Under the pieces are notes generated by a model. It did no database searches. It had not been told where the DNA came from and saw nothing but the letters and a program-made list of their open reading frames with translations. A stretch of DNA of 64,000 nt from Ciona intestinalis (taxonomy: Eukaryota > Chordata > Ascidiacea > Phlebobranchia > Cionidae): contig NC_020179.2 in assembly GCF_000224145.3 (NCBI RefSeq), positions 3,251,885-3,315,884 of the forward strand, read 5' to 3'. Below, one piece after another: positions 49,664 through 60,600 of this stretch. The translations under genes were made by a program, and so were the position numbers. Position 1 is the stretch's first letter. Every line of letters starts with the position of its first letter.

Positions 49664-52600
49664 TTAAAAGTCAAAGTTCAGAGAGCTGAGTCTGTCTGAG
49701 CAAAGGCCAACTCGATCAAATGCAGATTTTGGTTGTGTTAGTGAAGATAGCTGGGGTCTGGTAGTTGTTGTGAGTGAAGATGCGTAAGATGAGTTGTTTA
49801 CTAAGCTTGAGAAGTCAACAGTGCTCTGCGGGGAAAAAAACATAAGAAAATGTGTCGTTGAGCAAAATACTTGACAAAATTTGCTTAAACCAGTGGTCAC
49901 TAATGGTTGTTTAAATTGACAATCACATTAAAAAGCAAAACAAAAAAACATTCAAAAAATCATTCTGTTTGACACAACAATTTAGACAACACATTAGTGA
50001 CCAATGGATTGAAACAATGGTTGTTAAATATCTTGCCCAAGAACACAACACAAGCCACAATGGTAGCAGTAACAAGCCTTGAACCAGTAATCTCTAGATT
50101 AGAGACAGGCCCGTTAAGCACTGTGCTACAGCATCTGACTGTTAGTCAAATTTTCTCTAGAAAGAAATGTAAAGGACCCTTTAAATATAAAGTACTTATA
50201 TATTATTATGTATATATAAAGGACTTGAAACTCTGCAAATTCTTAATAAAACGGGATACCTTTGCTTCCATCCCATTTGAATATTTCATTTGATCCCACA
50301 TTCCATTTGTCCACCCCAATGATGATGTCACAATGCTGTTCTGTGACTTCACATTGAAGCTGTCACTTGTGATTGTTGATTTGGGAAAAACGTTAATGTT
50401 GTTTTTAAAAGTTGTTGCAGAACGTAGATAGTCAAAATCAACAGAAGGTTTCTGTTAAAAAAAAAGACACTAACTATCACGTACGCTATTCTGAATAAAT
50501 TTAACTTTTTTACCATCCTTGGCGGGCAAAGACAGTCGTTATCTTATAAAACGTGTGTTCAGTTTTCATATATGTAACTTATTGCCCAAAATGGTAGCAT
50601 AGCATTATTGAGTTTCGAACCCAAAACCTCTGAGGGGAGGCAGGCACCTTTACTTTTGCTTGAAGCACAATTTGTCCGCCCTGTGGCATAGTTGGAAAGC
50701 GCCCACTCCTCTAACCCAGTGAACAATTGCTCCAACCCAGTGGTCACTAATGGGTTCTCCTAATTGTCAGCCAAACATTAAATATAAAATACCTACAAAG
50801 TTACATACATGGTAACTGGTAAGCAGACATGATGTGTATGAAACAGAACACCCGTGTTATAACGACTGTCGTTTCCCGGGAAGGCAAAAATAAAGCAAAC
50901 CAACACCTTTCCTACCTCTACTGTGCCCCATGCAGAAGTAGTGTTAGAAACATTAGAAGCATTAGAGTTAGGTGGCTGATTGCCGAAACCATTGGTCTGT
51001 TTGGTTAAGTATCCATTGTTGTCATTCACAAGATCAAAAACCTTTTTCTTCATCCACGAATCTATGGTTGAAACGGTGGTTATTTAGAAGCAGGAAAACT
51101 AATGCATCATATAGGTTGAGAAAGGATATGTCAAAACCACTAATAATAATCCCATTGAAATATATATTCAACCATGCGAGAATAAATAAGAAAAGATTGT
51201 TCATTAAAGTAAAAAAATGTAAATAGTAAATACTAGCCAAGGCACAATGGTTGGCATGCCTGCGTATGACCTAGAGGTTACGCCGTTAGGGATTCAAGGC
51301 CTGTCGCTGCTAGTTGCTACCATTGTGGGCATCTGTGTCATTAAGCAAGTCACTTAAAACACTGCTTTAAACAAGTGGTCACTAATGGGTTGTCTAAACT
51401 GTCATCCATACAATAAAAAATTCCCAAAAAAACAATCACCCACCAAGTCACACATGTGGTAACTTGTTAGAGGTTGCAAGGCGACAAAACAGAACACTCA
51501 CGTTATAACGACTGTACAAAAACAGTGGCATTTATTTATTCAGTACAAACCTATATGTTCCAGCACACGTTTTGCTGCTTTATTTTTGGCTTCTGGTATA
51601 TTGTAGAAATATAGCTCTGGTGTTGGAATATACATCTCCCCCATAAAGTGGACAGCAAACGCATATTTTGTGTTTCCTCGGTTTCCATCATTTAACAAAC
51701 AATATTCTGGACGTTTTCCGTTGTTGAAAATTAGGCTTACTTCATCAAGATAAAACTAAAAAAAAATTGAATATTGTTAAAATAAAAAAAAAAAACGATA
51801 AAAACGGTGGGAATAAATATATTGTTAATTTTTGCAAAAACTGTAAAAAAATAAAGAGAACACTGTTACAATTTTTGTAAAACTGTAAAAACAGTAAAAT
51901 ATTATTGACAAATTGTAAAACACAGTGGTGATACTGTTAAAATTTTGTAAAACTGGAATAACACAAAAATTGTTAAAAAAAAATGGTAAAACAGAAAAAA
52001 TGTTTGTGAATGATGATGTTATACATTCCTTACCACTGGGCAATCTATCTTTGCAATATGATCAAGTGTAGAAACTGGTGTAGAGCCATTTGCTAACCCA
52101 TATTTCATGATGAGTTGTGCCATGTAATTTACAGTTGAGTTTGATGCATTCTGGGGCTCTGGTGTTTGGTAGATATATGGAGGGGGGTTTGTAGGCGTGC
52201 TTTTGGCAGGGTATTGGTTCATAGGGGGTGGCTGCTGATAACGCATTTGCTGAAGCTTGGCAGCTGCTTGCTGGGATAAAAAAAGTTGTTTTTTTTTTTA
52301 GTTAAATCAGCGTGTTTGCCTATAACACAGGTTCCAGAGTTAATGGGTTCAAGGCTTGTTGCGGCTACCATTGTGGGCAATGTGTTTTTGGGCAAGACAT
52401 ATAACAGCAATATCTCTAAACCGGTGTTCACAGAGATAACGGGTTCAAGGCTCCTCGCTGCTACTATTTATGGGGGTACGTGTCCTTGTGCAAGACACTT
52501 AAGACAAAAAATTTACATGCATGGTAACTCCTAAGCTGACATGAGATGTATGAAACGAAGCATTTGTGTTATAACGACTGTGGTTTAATGACTTTGCAAG

Positions 52601-55600
52601 TTGAAATCATTCATTCAATATTTAATTTTTAGTTAAACTTACAGCTTGTGTGAGGGTGTTGTAGTCTGGTGGCATGGATTTGACCGGCTGTATGAATGTT
52701 GTAGGTTGTGGGTTGGTGTTTGACATCATCATGCTTTTCATACGATCGTATACTTGTAGATGGGAGGGAGATGGAGTAGCAGATGCTGTGTTAATGTATC
52801 AATAGAATATAAATGTAACTTGCTGTATCCTGGCGTGGCTGGATAACAACAGTCGTTGTAATACGGGTGTTTTGTTTCATACACTCCGTGCCTGCTTACA
52901 AGTTACCATGTAAATTTGTGGTTCACTATAGAGTGTATAGACAATTCATACCACTTGGGTGAAGCAAGTGTTAAGTGTCACCAAGTACACATTTTCTCAA
53001 AATAGTAGCAAGAAGCCAAGTTGTGAAAAAGGAAAGTGCATAACCAAATTAGTGGTTTAACCAATTGATATCAATTCGATACTTTACAAAAATAATTTAT
53101 TTAAACTCTTTTTTTATTAAAAAAAAACAAACTTTTTTTATATTACAGTTAAAAACCTTAAATTAATTTTTTTAGGGTAGTTTAATTTCCCCCCCAAAAC
53201 CTCAGTTTAATAATATAAAACTTACCACGCTGTTGCATTGCTTGCATTGTTGAACTATTTGCATCATGTTTGTTAGATGGTGGCTTTGCCAGTGACACTT
53301 GTACCTCTTGCCCGTCGATACGTTGTCCATTCATTACCTGTATGCAAGTGAGCATGTGCGTAAAATACATTTTCAATTATATATATTTAACATGATAGTG
53401 TGCATAATTCAAGATTTTTTTCTTGATTTAAATAAATGTAACTTACTTATCATATTGAGATGAGGTAATTACAGTCCTTATAACCTGGGCGTTTTGTTTC
53501 ATACATCTCATGCTCGCTTACAAGTTACCACGATTAGAATAGAAAAACAATCACCCACAAAGGTGTATACATTGTAACTCGAAAGCTGACACGAGTTGTA
53601 TAAAACAGAACAGGACTTTCATTTTTCCAGCAATGCGAGGATAAAACAAGTAACATTCATTCATTAATGACAGTGAAGAAATTACCTGAACAGCAAACAT
53701 TGCATCTTCTCTGCGTTGGAAATGCACAAAAGCATAATCTCTCTCTTCGATCTTTTTAACACGCTCAATAGCACCGGGTCGAACAGCATTAAAAGCGTTG
53801 AAAACTTGCAATTCAGTTGTTGTAAGTTTAAGATTCCGTACGTAGACATTTTTTATTCGACTGGTCTTATCTGTCGCCTGTGAAAATGATTTAAAATTAA
53901 CTAAAACAATTAAATAAATTCCAAAAATAACTGAAATAGGCTACCAATTTAAAAACATGATAACGGTAAAATCGGTTTAAAATTGATCATCAAAAATTTT
54001 TTATAGGCAGACGATTTTGACTTGGTTTTAGATAAAATTCGTGCAAAGGTTTAATAAAATAAAAATACATTATATTGATAGGTAAATCCCATTTCTTCAC
54101 ATTTATTAAAAGATAAATGTTTACGAAGTCTAATATAAACTGAAAAAAATGGAGCTTTTGAATGAGACAGGAGGCAAAGGAGTTACGTACAAACACCGCG
54201 TTCTATAGTTATTAGTTTGCCACGCAAAAATGTCCGCGTAACAATAAAACATAAATACACAAACCAATGAACAGTGACATAACGAATGTAAAAACATTAA
54301 CTTACGTCCACTTCAGGTTCAGCCCAGTCAGTTACCACTTCACTACCAAATAAAGTTATTCGCCCAGGTATTAACTTTCTACGGGCCATGGCAGCAGCAC
54401 GGTGTGTGCTGTATTCGACGAATGCAAAGCCTCTGTTTTGTTCACCTAAAAAATGGAGCCCACACAGTGTTAGCGTATGTGTAATAACTAATAATACAAC
54501 CTATATTGAACTACTGAAGTGAAATATACCTGTCTGCTAATTGCTACGAATGAATACTTATACCTAAAGCTGAGTTTATTCGTAACTTTTAAACTGTTCT
54601 ATTCTAAATTTCTATATGAGTGAGGTTCTTTGTTAAAGCAACTTGTATATAATCCAGAGTTGGTCCTTACCCCTAACTTTTAAACTATTACTTGTTAATG
54701 TTACCTGCTAAGGTAAATTCTAGGTGTTTTGAACTTTTCTAAACTCAAATTTTTTCAAACTGTATTAAACATTAAACCTATTGTATTGCAGCTTTTACTG
54801 CTCTAAAACACTGCTACAAATTTTGGACTTTTTTAGAGGATAATAATGTTAAAATGCCAGCTGAAATGGAAAGAAACATTAGCCTATCTCATTGTAAAGA
54901 AAGACTGACCAGGAATACTTCCTGGGTAGACAATTACGTCGCTAACATCTTCTGATATTTCACACATTGCTTGTCTGATTTCTTGCTGAGTTTTATCTTT
55001 AGGAATGCCCCCAACAAATAACCTGAAACAATGAAAGACTAGCTAACATAAACATTAAACCTATAGGCTTAATGTTAAAACAAGATGTTGCCGTGTTTTT
55101 TAAGATAAAACAGCATTTACCCTAATGTTTAGTTAATAAGTGTTTTGAGCTCTAGGCTGCACCAACAGCAGAGTCAAAGCATGATGCATTCGAAACATTA
55201 ACTAATAAAGTTACCTATATTTAACAACTAAAAGTGTAATTGCATTTTAACTTTGTCACCCAAGATTTTACTAAAAATTAAAAATTTAGTGCATACGATT
55301 AAACTACTCTGGTTTAGTTATACTACAAAAAGCAACTAAAACAACTACTATAAACAACTAAAACAACTACTTTGAAAGTACAAACAAGAAAGTAAACAAT
55401 TATCAAGTAATAAGCTTGTAGAATACTTTGGAAATGGCAATAAAAAAACAGTTGCATAACATATTATTTATATATATCTAAAATGATAAGTCGTATATTT
55501 CAACAATAAAAAGATGGGAATTCTAGCAAAACGACAAACCTGCAGTTATCTACGCTTCTGCAAACTCCGATGCGCATGCCTGGTCTTATTTCATAATTAT

Positions 55601-56883
55601 CAAGTTGATTGATAGCCAATTGTGCGTGCTCACGGCACGTGTAAGCCACAAATGCATAACCACGATTAAATCCACTAAAATCCATCATCAGTCGCAATTC
55701 ATAAACTTTGCCGATCTGTATATTAAAAAAAAAAAAAAAAAAATTAAAAATTAAAACTAATGATAATAAGGAATGAATGTAACTTAATTATTCTATTTCT
55801 AACAATAACTTTATTTGTCACTTCGATTACGGTAGCGAAGATTTAAAAAAAAATATATATATATATACAATAAACGTACAGACAGGTTATGCAGACAAAA
55901 CAACAGTTGTTAAAACAAGCTTACAGTAAAAACATATCTACATTTAGTCGGAAGAATGTAAGTGTGGGCACTACGCTTTGCAGACAAATGAGCCATTTAT
56001 GTTTAATTATTATTAAGCTATCCTGACACAGATGCCCTGTTTTATACACCCCTTGCCGGCAGTTATTGCAAAACATGCTATCCATATTCTTTACAAAGTT
56101 TTACTTTTTCAAATAATGGAACAAGTTCATCTTCAAAAAGGTCGCGTGGAATTTTCCCGACAAAAACTTCACAGCCACGAGGTGGAATTGGTTTGTTCCA
56201 ATTCGGATTCCAAAACTTTCTCTGTCCATTAAACTGCTGCATTCCTAACGAATAATGTAGAGTTTTAACAAAATTTGTGTAATGATTATAGGCTTTGTTT
56301 TTAATCACAACAGAGTAATATGCATTTTTATGCATTATGTCGTACCTTTTAAGTTCTTAACTTTATTTAACTCAGGAGGTCTTGTCTAAAAAATTACAAT
56401 TCATACTTTAATGCATTTTAAAGTTAACAATTGACAGAAACGCCTATTTTCCAAAAAAAACAGTGAGGTCTAAAAAACATTTAAAACCGAATTTTTACTG
56501 GTTAGTGGTTATCAGATTAAGGATTACCTTGGCTCTGTATAACACGAAGTTAAGTGCAATTGCTGTATTAGGGTGTTTAAAGTTACAAAAAAAAGTTTTT
56601 TTTTGTGTAGAAATTTATAACATATATATATATATATACATTTTCATTTGTTTAAACAATCAATTAGGTTATAGTAAAACTACACCCGATTTGACTCGTG
56701 ATTAACCTTAGACACGAGAGAAAGTTCGACAAATATTAGCGCATGAATTAACCAACAAACATAATTTTTGTATTATGAAAAAAATGTTAACACTTAACTG
56801 TATCCTGTTCTGTTTTCCAGTGCAATAAGTCTTGCTGTGACTTGATCAGCTGGATACTTTGAAGTTGGGTCATTTGAAGACAT
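49664..56883 (-). CDS. RBM46/RBM47/A1CF-type RNA-binding protein, three RRMs plus dsRBD-like region
   Basis: Thirteen exons on the minus strand: 56799-56883, 56105-56244, 55540-55715, 54910-55022, 54306-54445, 53686-53877, 53226-53337, 52643-52785, 52034-52270, 51551-51755, 50916-51061, 50260-50451 and 49664-49825; 2043 nt, 680 residues. Family members bind AU-rich or germline mRNAs or guide APOBEC1 editing. RRM1 about 54-130 ([29 protein letters not shown]), RRM2 about 134-215 ([31 protein letters not shown]), RRM3 about 225-297 ([21 protein letters not shown]). A P/Q/N/S-rich linker follows, then a dsRBD-like segment about 425-517 ending [11 protein letters not shown]. The RTGY-NGQRK N-terminus and the EIRPG, LMMDFSG blocks resemble RBM46 most, but I cannot exclude a pre-duplication ancestor. 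The Ser/Thr-rich C-terminus is unlike vertebrate members. Confidence 0.9.
49868..50140 (-). repeat. SINE, reverse, head and middle
   Basis: AACCAGTGGTCACTAATGG, TCTTGCCCAAGAACACAA, CCACAATGGTAGCAG, CCTTGAACCAGTAATCTC, GCACTGTGCTACAGCATC: head and middle of the SINE, apparently with an internal rearrangement, next to the last RBM exon. Confidence 0.65.
50500..50690 (-). repeat. SINE tail joined to head, reverse
   Basis: ACCATCCTTGGCGGGCAAAG, TATAAAACGTGTGTTC, then CCCAAAATGGTAGCATAGC and GAGTTTCGAACCCAAAAC; the middle is deleted. Confidence 0.6.
50715..50895 (+). repeat. SINE middle and tail
   Basis: CCAGTGAACAATTGCTCCAA, GTGGTCACTAATGGGTTCTC, GTTACATACATGGTAACTGG, GTATGAAACAGAACACCCG. With the reverse copy at 50500 it forms an inverted pair. 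Confidence 0.75.
51237..51520 (+). repeat. Near full-length SINE
   Basis: tRNA-like head (GGTTGGCATGCCTGCG, GGATTCAAGGC as box B), GCTACCATTGTGGGCAT, AAGTGGTCACTAATGGGTTG, TCACCCACCAAGTCACACAT and ACACTCACGTTATAACGACT. In an RBM intron. Confidence 0.8.
52305..52625 (+). repeat. SINE with duplicated head
   Basis: Head GTTTGCCTATAACACAGG, AATGGGTTCAAGGCTTGTT and a second head segment AACGGGTTCAAGGCTCCTCG, each followed by GCTACYATT and a GCAAGACA block, then the tail CATGAGATGTATGAAACG. Confidence 0.75.
52814..53030 (-). repeat. SINE tail and middle, reverse
   Basis: GTAACTTGCTGTATCCTGGC, GGGTGTTTTGTTTCATACAC, GCTTACAAGTTACCATG, CCACTTGGGTGAAGCAAGTG. Confidence 0.7.
53438..53672. repeat. Inverted pair of SINE tails
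   Basis: A reverse tail (AATGTAACTTACTTATC ... CATGCTCGCTTACAAGTTAC) is followed at once by a forward tail (CAATCACCCACAAAGG ... GGATAAAACAAGTAACATTC). The RNA could fold into an imperfect hairpin with arms of about 90 bp. It ends about 14 bp from the donor of RBM exon 53686-53877. Confidence 0.7.
54590..54680 (+). repeat. R3 unit
   Basis: CTGTTCTATTCTAAATTTCT, ATATGAGTGAGGTTCTTTG, AATCCAGAGTTGGTCCTTAC; forward R3 copy in an RBM intron. Confidence 0.45.
55158..55262. repeat. Single unit of the 24371-24612 repeat
   Basis: CAGCAGAGTCAAAGCATGAT, AACTAATAAAGTTACC, AACAACTAAAAGTGTAATTG, TTAACTTTGTCAC; matches the tandem units in the PTP4A intron. Confidence 0.6.
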
Positions 56884-57290
56884 GATCACTAATTCGATTT
56901 CACCAGAATTTAAAATTAGATTAACTTTGATAATATAAATAACCTAATATCAAATATTGGTTCTATAAAAATGAAAGCGATAATTTTGATTTATTTGGCG
57001 CTGACACGTAGCGTGATTTATGTCTAATTAAACTAATTTAGTACGATACACTAGTGAGTTTATTGAAAAATGCAAGCGGTAAAGCAGAACAAAAATCTTT
57101 GAATTTGAACACGTGACACAAAACTGACATAAAAAAAAGTCGTTTTTCGAAAAAAACGCCGTTGCCTCATTAGTTAATTAATTTTTTTAATTAATCAGAG
57201 AACAAAATTGAGTTAATCAGAGCACAAAGTTTGCACACAACTTTTCCACACACATGCAAGTAGGAAATTCCAAAATCCCCATACAACAAT
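56884..57290. promoter_or_regulatory. Divergent promoter region, RBM gene (-) / small gene (+)
   Basis: About 400 bp between the two start codons. It contains an E-box CACGTG at 57110-57115 and inverted TTAATTAA stretches near 57170-57200. Likely a shared bidirectional promoter if the small gene is real. Confidence 0.4.
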
Positions 57291-57502
57291 ATGGCGTCGT
57301 CTACCGAAGTGAGGTTTAAAAAATGGCGGGAACAAAAACATGAATTTCTCGACCGATTTGAAAGATTCATACCGTAAATTTTTCGCTTCTATATGACGTG
57401 TTTCTATAATTTAATACATGTAGATTTTTCTCCCTCAGAAACCGTTACAATAACTGGTTACATGTACTTTTGCCTCATTCAAAAACTGCAACAAAAACGT
57501 GA
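57291..57502 (+). CDS. Candidate 48-residue protein, two exons, unknown function
   Basis: Exon 57291-57373 starts with ATG (MASSTEVRFKKWREQ) and ends at a GTAAAT donor. A 65-bp intron ends in TTTCTCCCTCAG, and exon 57439-57502 continues in phase to TGA. AATAAA at 57547 is a well-placed poly(A) signal. The predicted protein is basic with an aromatic- and charge-rich first half (KKWREQKHEFLDRFERFIP); no signal peptide, no membrane segment, no known motif. The compact ATG-donor-acceptor-stop-poly(A) arrangement and the ATGGCG start context favour a real gene. I do not recognise the family. Confidence 0.5.
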
Positions 57503-57546
57503 AAAACTTTTATTTACATTAATATTGCACATCATAGGAGGGGTCA

Positions 57547-57552
57547 AATAAA
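57547..57552 (+). terminator. Poly(A) signal of the small gene
   Basis: AATAAA 44 bp after the predicted stop codon. Confidence 0.5.
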
Positions 57553-57645
57553 AGGTCATATATTTGGTAAATATAGCAGCCAATCAAGTATAAATTACAC
57601 TAATCATGTTTTAAATTGAAGATTATATATATGGCACATTAAGAA

Positions 57646-57651
57646 TTTATT
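57646..57651 (-). terminator. CCDC22 poly(A) signal
   Basis: TTTATT on the plus strand (AATAAA on the minus strand), 35 bp after the CCDC22 stop. About 100 bp from the opposing signal at 57547, so transcripts converge without clear overlap. Confidence 0.5.
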
Positions 57652-57686
57652 CATATGTTATGATACTTATAATGCAACTTAGTTTA

Positions 57687-60600
57687 CTACTTCTGTTTTA
57701 ATCTCTTAATCATTTCTGTGTTCTCTTTCTTAATTTCTTTATAATCTTTGAGAATTTTCTCCAGATTTTCCTCTGCATTTTTACCAGTTTCAATATCAAT
57801 CTGAAAATCAAAAGGGAATATTTAGCCTCCATAAATATTTAGGAAAATCTACAAATTACAAAATTTAGAACAAGCCTTAACTGTACAAAACAATATATTT
57901 TTCAATGCTCTCTTAGGTAATATGTGGTATGTAGTATAACAACATACATTAACCATTTGATTGCACAACTAAACTACTTTTCAAGGTACCTGTATCACAA
58001 AAATTATGAAATAACTACCTGTCCTTCAAAATCTCTTATCTCTCTCATGATCAGCCCAGTTTCTTCCACAGTTTTTAGTAACGTAGCACAATTATCATGG
58101 AGCGACACCAGATATTTATATGCTTGTTTAGACCCCTCATCATGCTTTGCATCCTGGAGCAACGTATTACAAAAATATTACCAATAACAAACTTAAAAAG
58201 AGATCTTCTGACAACTATTTGTTTTGTTATCTGAAAAAACAAACACTTCATCTGCCATACAGCGAGACATCATTAGGGTTTTAAATTAAGTGTCTTGCCA
58301 AAAGGACAAAAACAAAGGCCCACAATGATAGCAACATCAAAGCTTGAACCCAATTCACTGGGTTAAACACGCTAACCACTTTGCCACTATTGAGGAATAA
58401 TAAAATACCACATACCAATACAAAAATTCGCCCAAACCTTAAAAATAACTTCGTCGGCTGCAGAAAACGTTCTTTCCGCTCTTCCCTTCAGTCGATTCAT
58501 TGTTTTCTGCACTTGTTTCACATCCTGAATAACTCTCTGTATCTCTTGCTTTTGCTTATGTATACTTGCTACAATCTCTAAGATACGGCGCGTGTACGAC
58601 TGCCTTGATATATCACGCTTTACAGATTCGAGTTCTGCTTTCTGAAAATGGGAATAAAAGATTAAGTTTCAAAACTAACCGATTTTTAAAGCTAGTTAAA
58701 CCACAACAAAAGCAGTAAATCGAAAACCAAAAATCTTAAATTAAAAAACACAGCTTTGATTGTACAAAGCAAAAACTGCAATTAAAATTTATATTGTTGT
58801 AAATATCATTATGTATATACATATAATAATCTGTATATTATGTATTATATATGCAAATAGTATGTTACCAGTTGTTTAGTAAGTTGGTCTTTTAGTTTGG
58901 TTTCTTCAGCCACATCTTTCATTCGAGTTCGTAACATTCGTATTTCTTCCACTTTACGCTCAGCATCAAACTGCATGAATGAATATAACTTGCTTTATCC
59001 TCGCTTACTTGAAAAACGACAGTCATTATAACACAGGTGTTCTGTTTCACACACATCATACCTGCTTACAAGTTAACACATAATGAGTGAGAATTACCTC
59101 GGATTCTGTCTTAGATTGCTTCAGTCTTCTTATATCTTCAATAAGAGGAACTCTCTTCTCCTCCCAAAGTCTCCCAAGTTCAACCAACCTCTTTGAACTT
59201 GCATCAACCAAACTCTGCGGCAAATGTTGTTTAAATAATGCTTTATAAACAAGAAAAAAAAACATTCCACTAATGCCTTTTAAAGTCTTAGGTAAATGCC
59301 TTTTAATGCTATAACACAACATCAAATGTGGTTTCAGTATCTGTTTACACAAATTAGAATTAAATGATGATTCTATATTTGGATGGTTTAATTTTAAAAC
59401 ATGTCCTAACAAATCTGCTTAGTGCTTTTATGAAATAATAAACAATTCTGTTCTATGTGGGTGAGGCCAGATTTGACTCATTACCCCAACACTAAGATTT
59501 TGCCCATTAACCCAACAAAAACACTTACTTTCAGTTTTTCCATATTTTCCTCAGCATTTGGCAAAAGTTTTAAAGTTTTTTCTTTCAGTTTTACATTCTT
59601 TACTTCTTCCTCATTGTTTGTTTCTAACTCTTCTGTTTTTATCATCAACTAAAAATTAAAGTTTTTTTAATTTTTTCTTATGATATTTAATTTATGCTCA
59701 ACATTTATAAATAGGACCTGAGATTTAGGCCAGAGCCCATTATCATTACACCCAGAGCGCTAATGCATGGGCCCCATCACACGTTAAAAGCATATTACTT
59801 CCCAATAGGTGAGCAAGGAACTTAGTTAAATGGATGGGATATCTTTCCTTGGCAGCTCGGACAAGGATAGATGCTCATGCTCTGTATGGCGTTCACATAT
59901 ACGGAACAAGCCGGTATGCACTATTTATAGTGAGAGGGAGACCGTCATTTTAATTTTGTTAAATTGTCAAAAATTAAAACTTTTTTGTTTATGTAAAGAT
60001 TATGTAGCTCTGGTGAAAGATTATCTCATCTTCCCCACATGAATGCTAGACAAGATTCACAAACACATCCTGCTTACTTGTTTAATTGATAACTCCACCA
60101 TCTTCAGCTCTTCCTTATATTTCTCTTCCCCTGCATCCGCATCCAGGATCTTTACTTTTATTTCTTCCTCTTCTCGTTTAAACTTCACTTCCTCCGGCTC
60201 TTCTGGGATCACAGCATCTTCCCCCCCTCCAGCAGAACTCCCATCCACACCATCTTCTGATGATTCCTGATTATCAGTTTCTGCATCATCTTTCTGCAAT
60301 GAATTTTTTCCAAAATAAAATTTTATAAACTTTGATAATTTTTCTGGACAAAGTTAGTTTTCTTTACAAAATGCACTATGTCCATGATTAACTCATTTAA
60401 ATTTACAATGTCAAAACGGTTTTTAATTTTACAAAGTATTTCAATTTTGAATTTTAATTTGACACAGTAATTTTTACTTTACAGCATACACCATAAGATA
60501 AAATAATGTCAAGTCGGCTTTAAAATTTATTTCAAGTTTTAATTTTCACTTTTAATTTTCAATCTAATTTTCAATTTTAACGTAACACAATAAATTTACC

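Noticed and set aside
56347-56391. Extra coding exon of the RBM gene ([13 protein letters not shown])
   Set aside because: Including it breaks phase with exon 1; direct splicing of 56799 to 56244 gives [14 protein letters not shown], matching the family.
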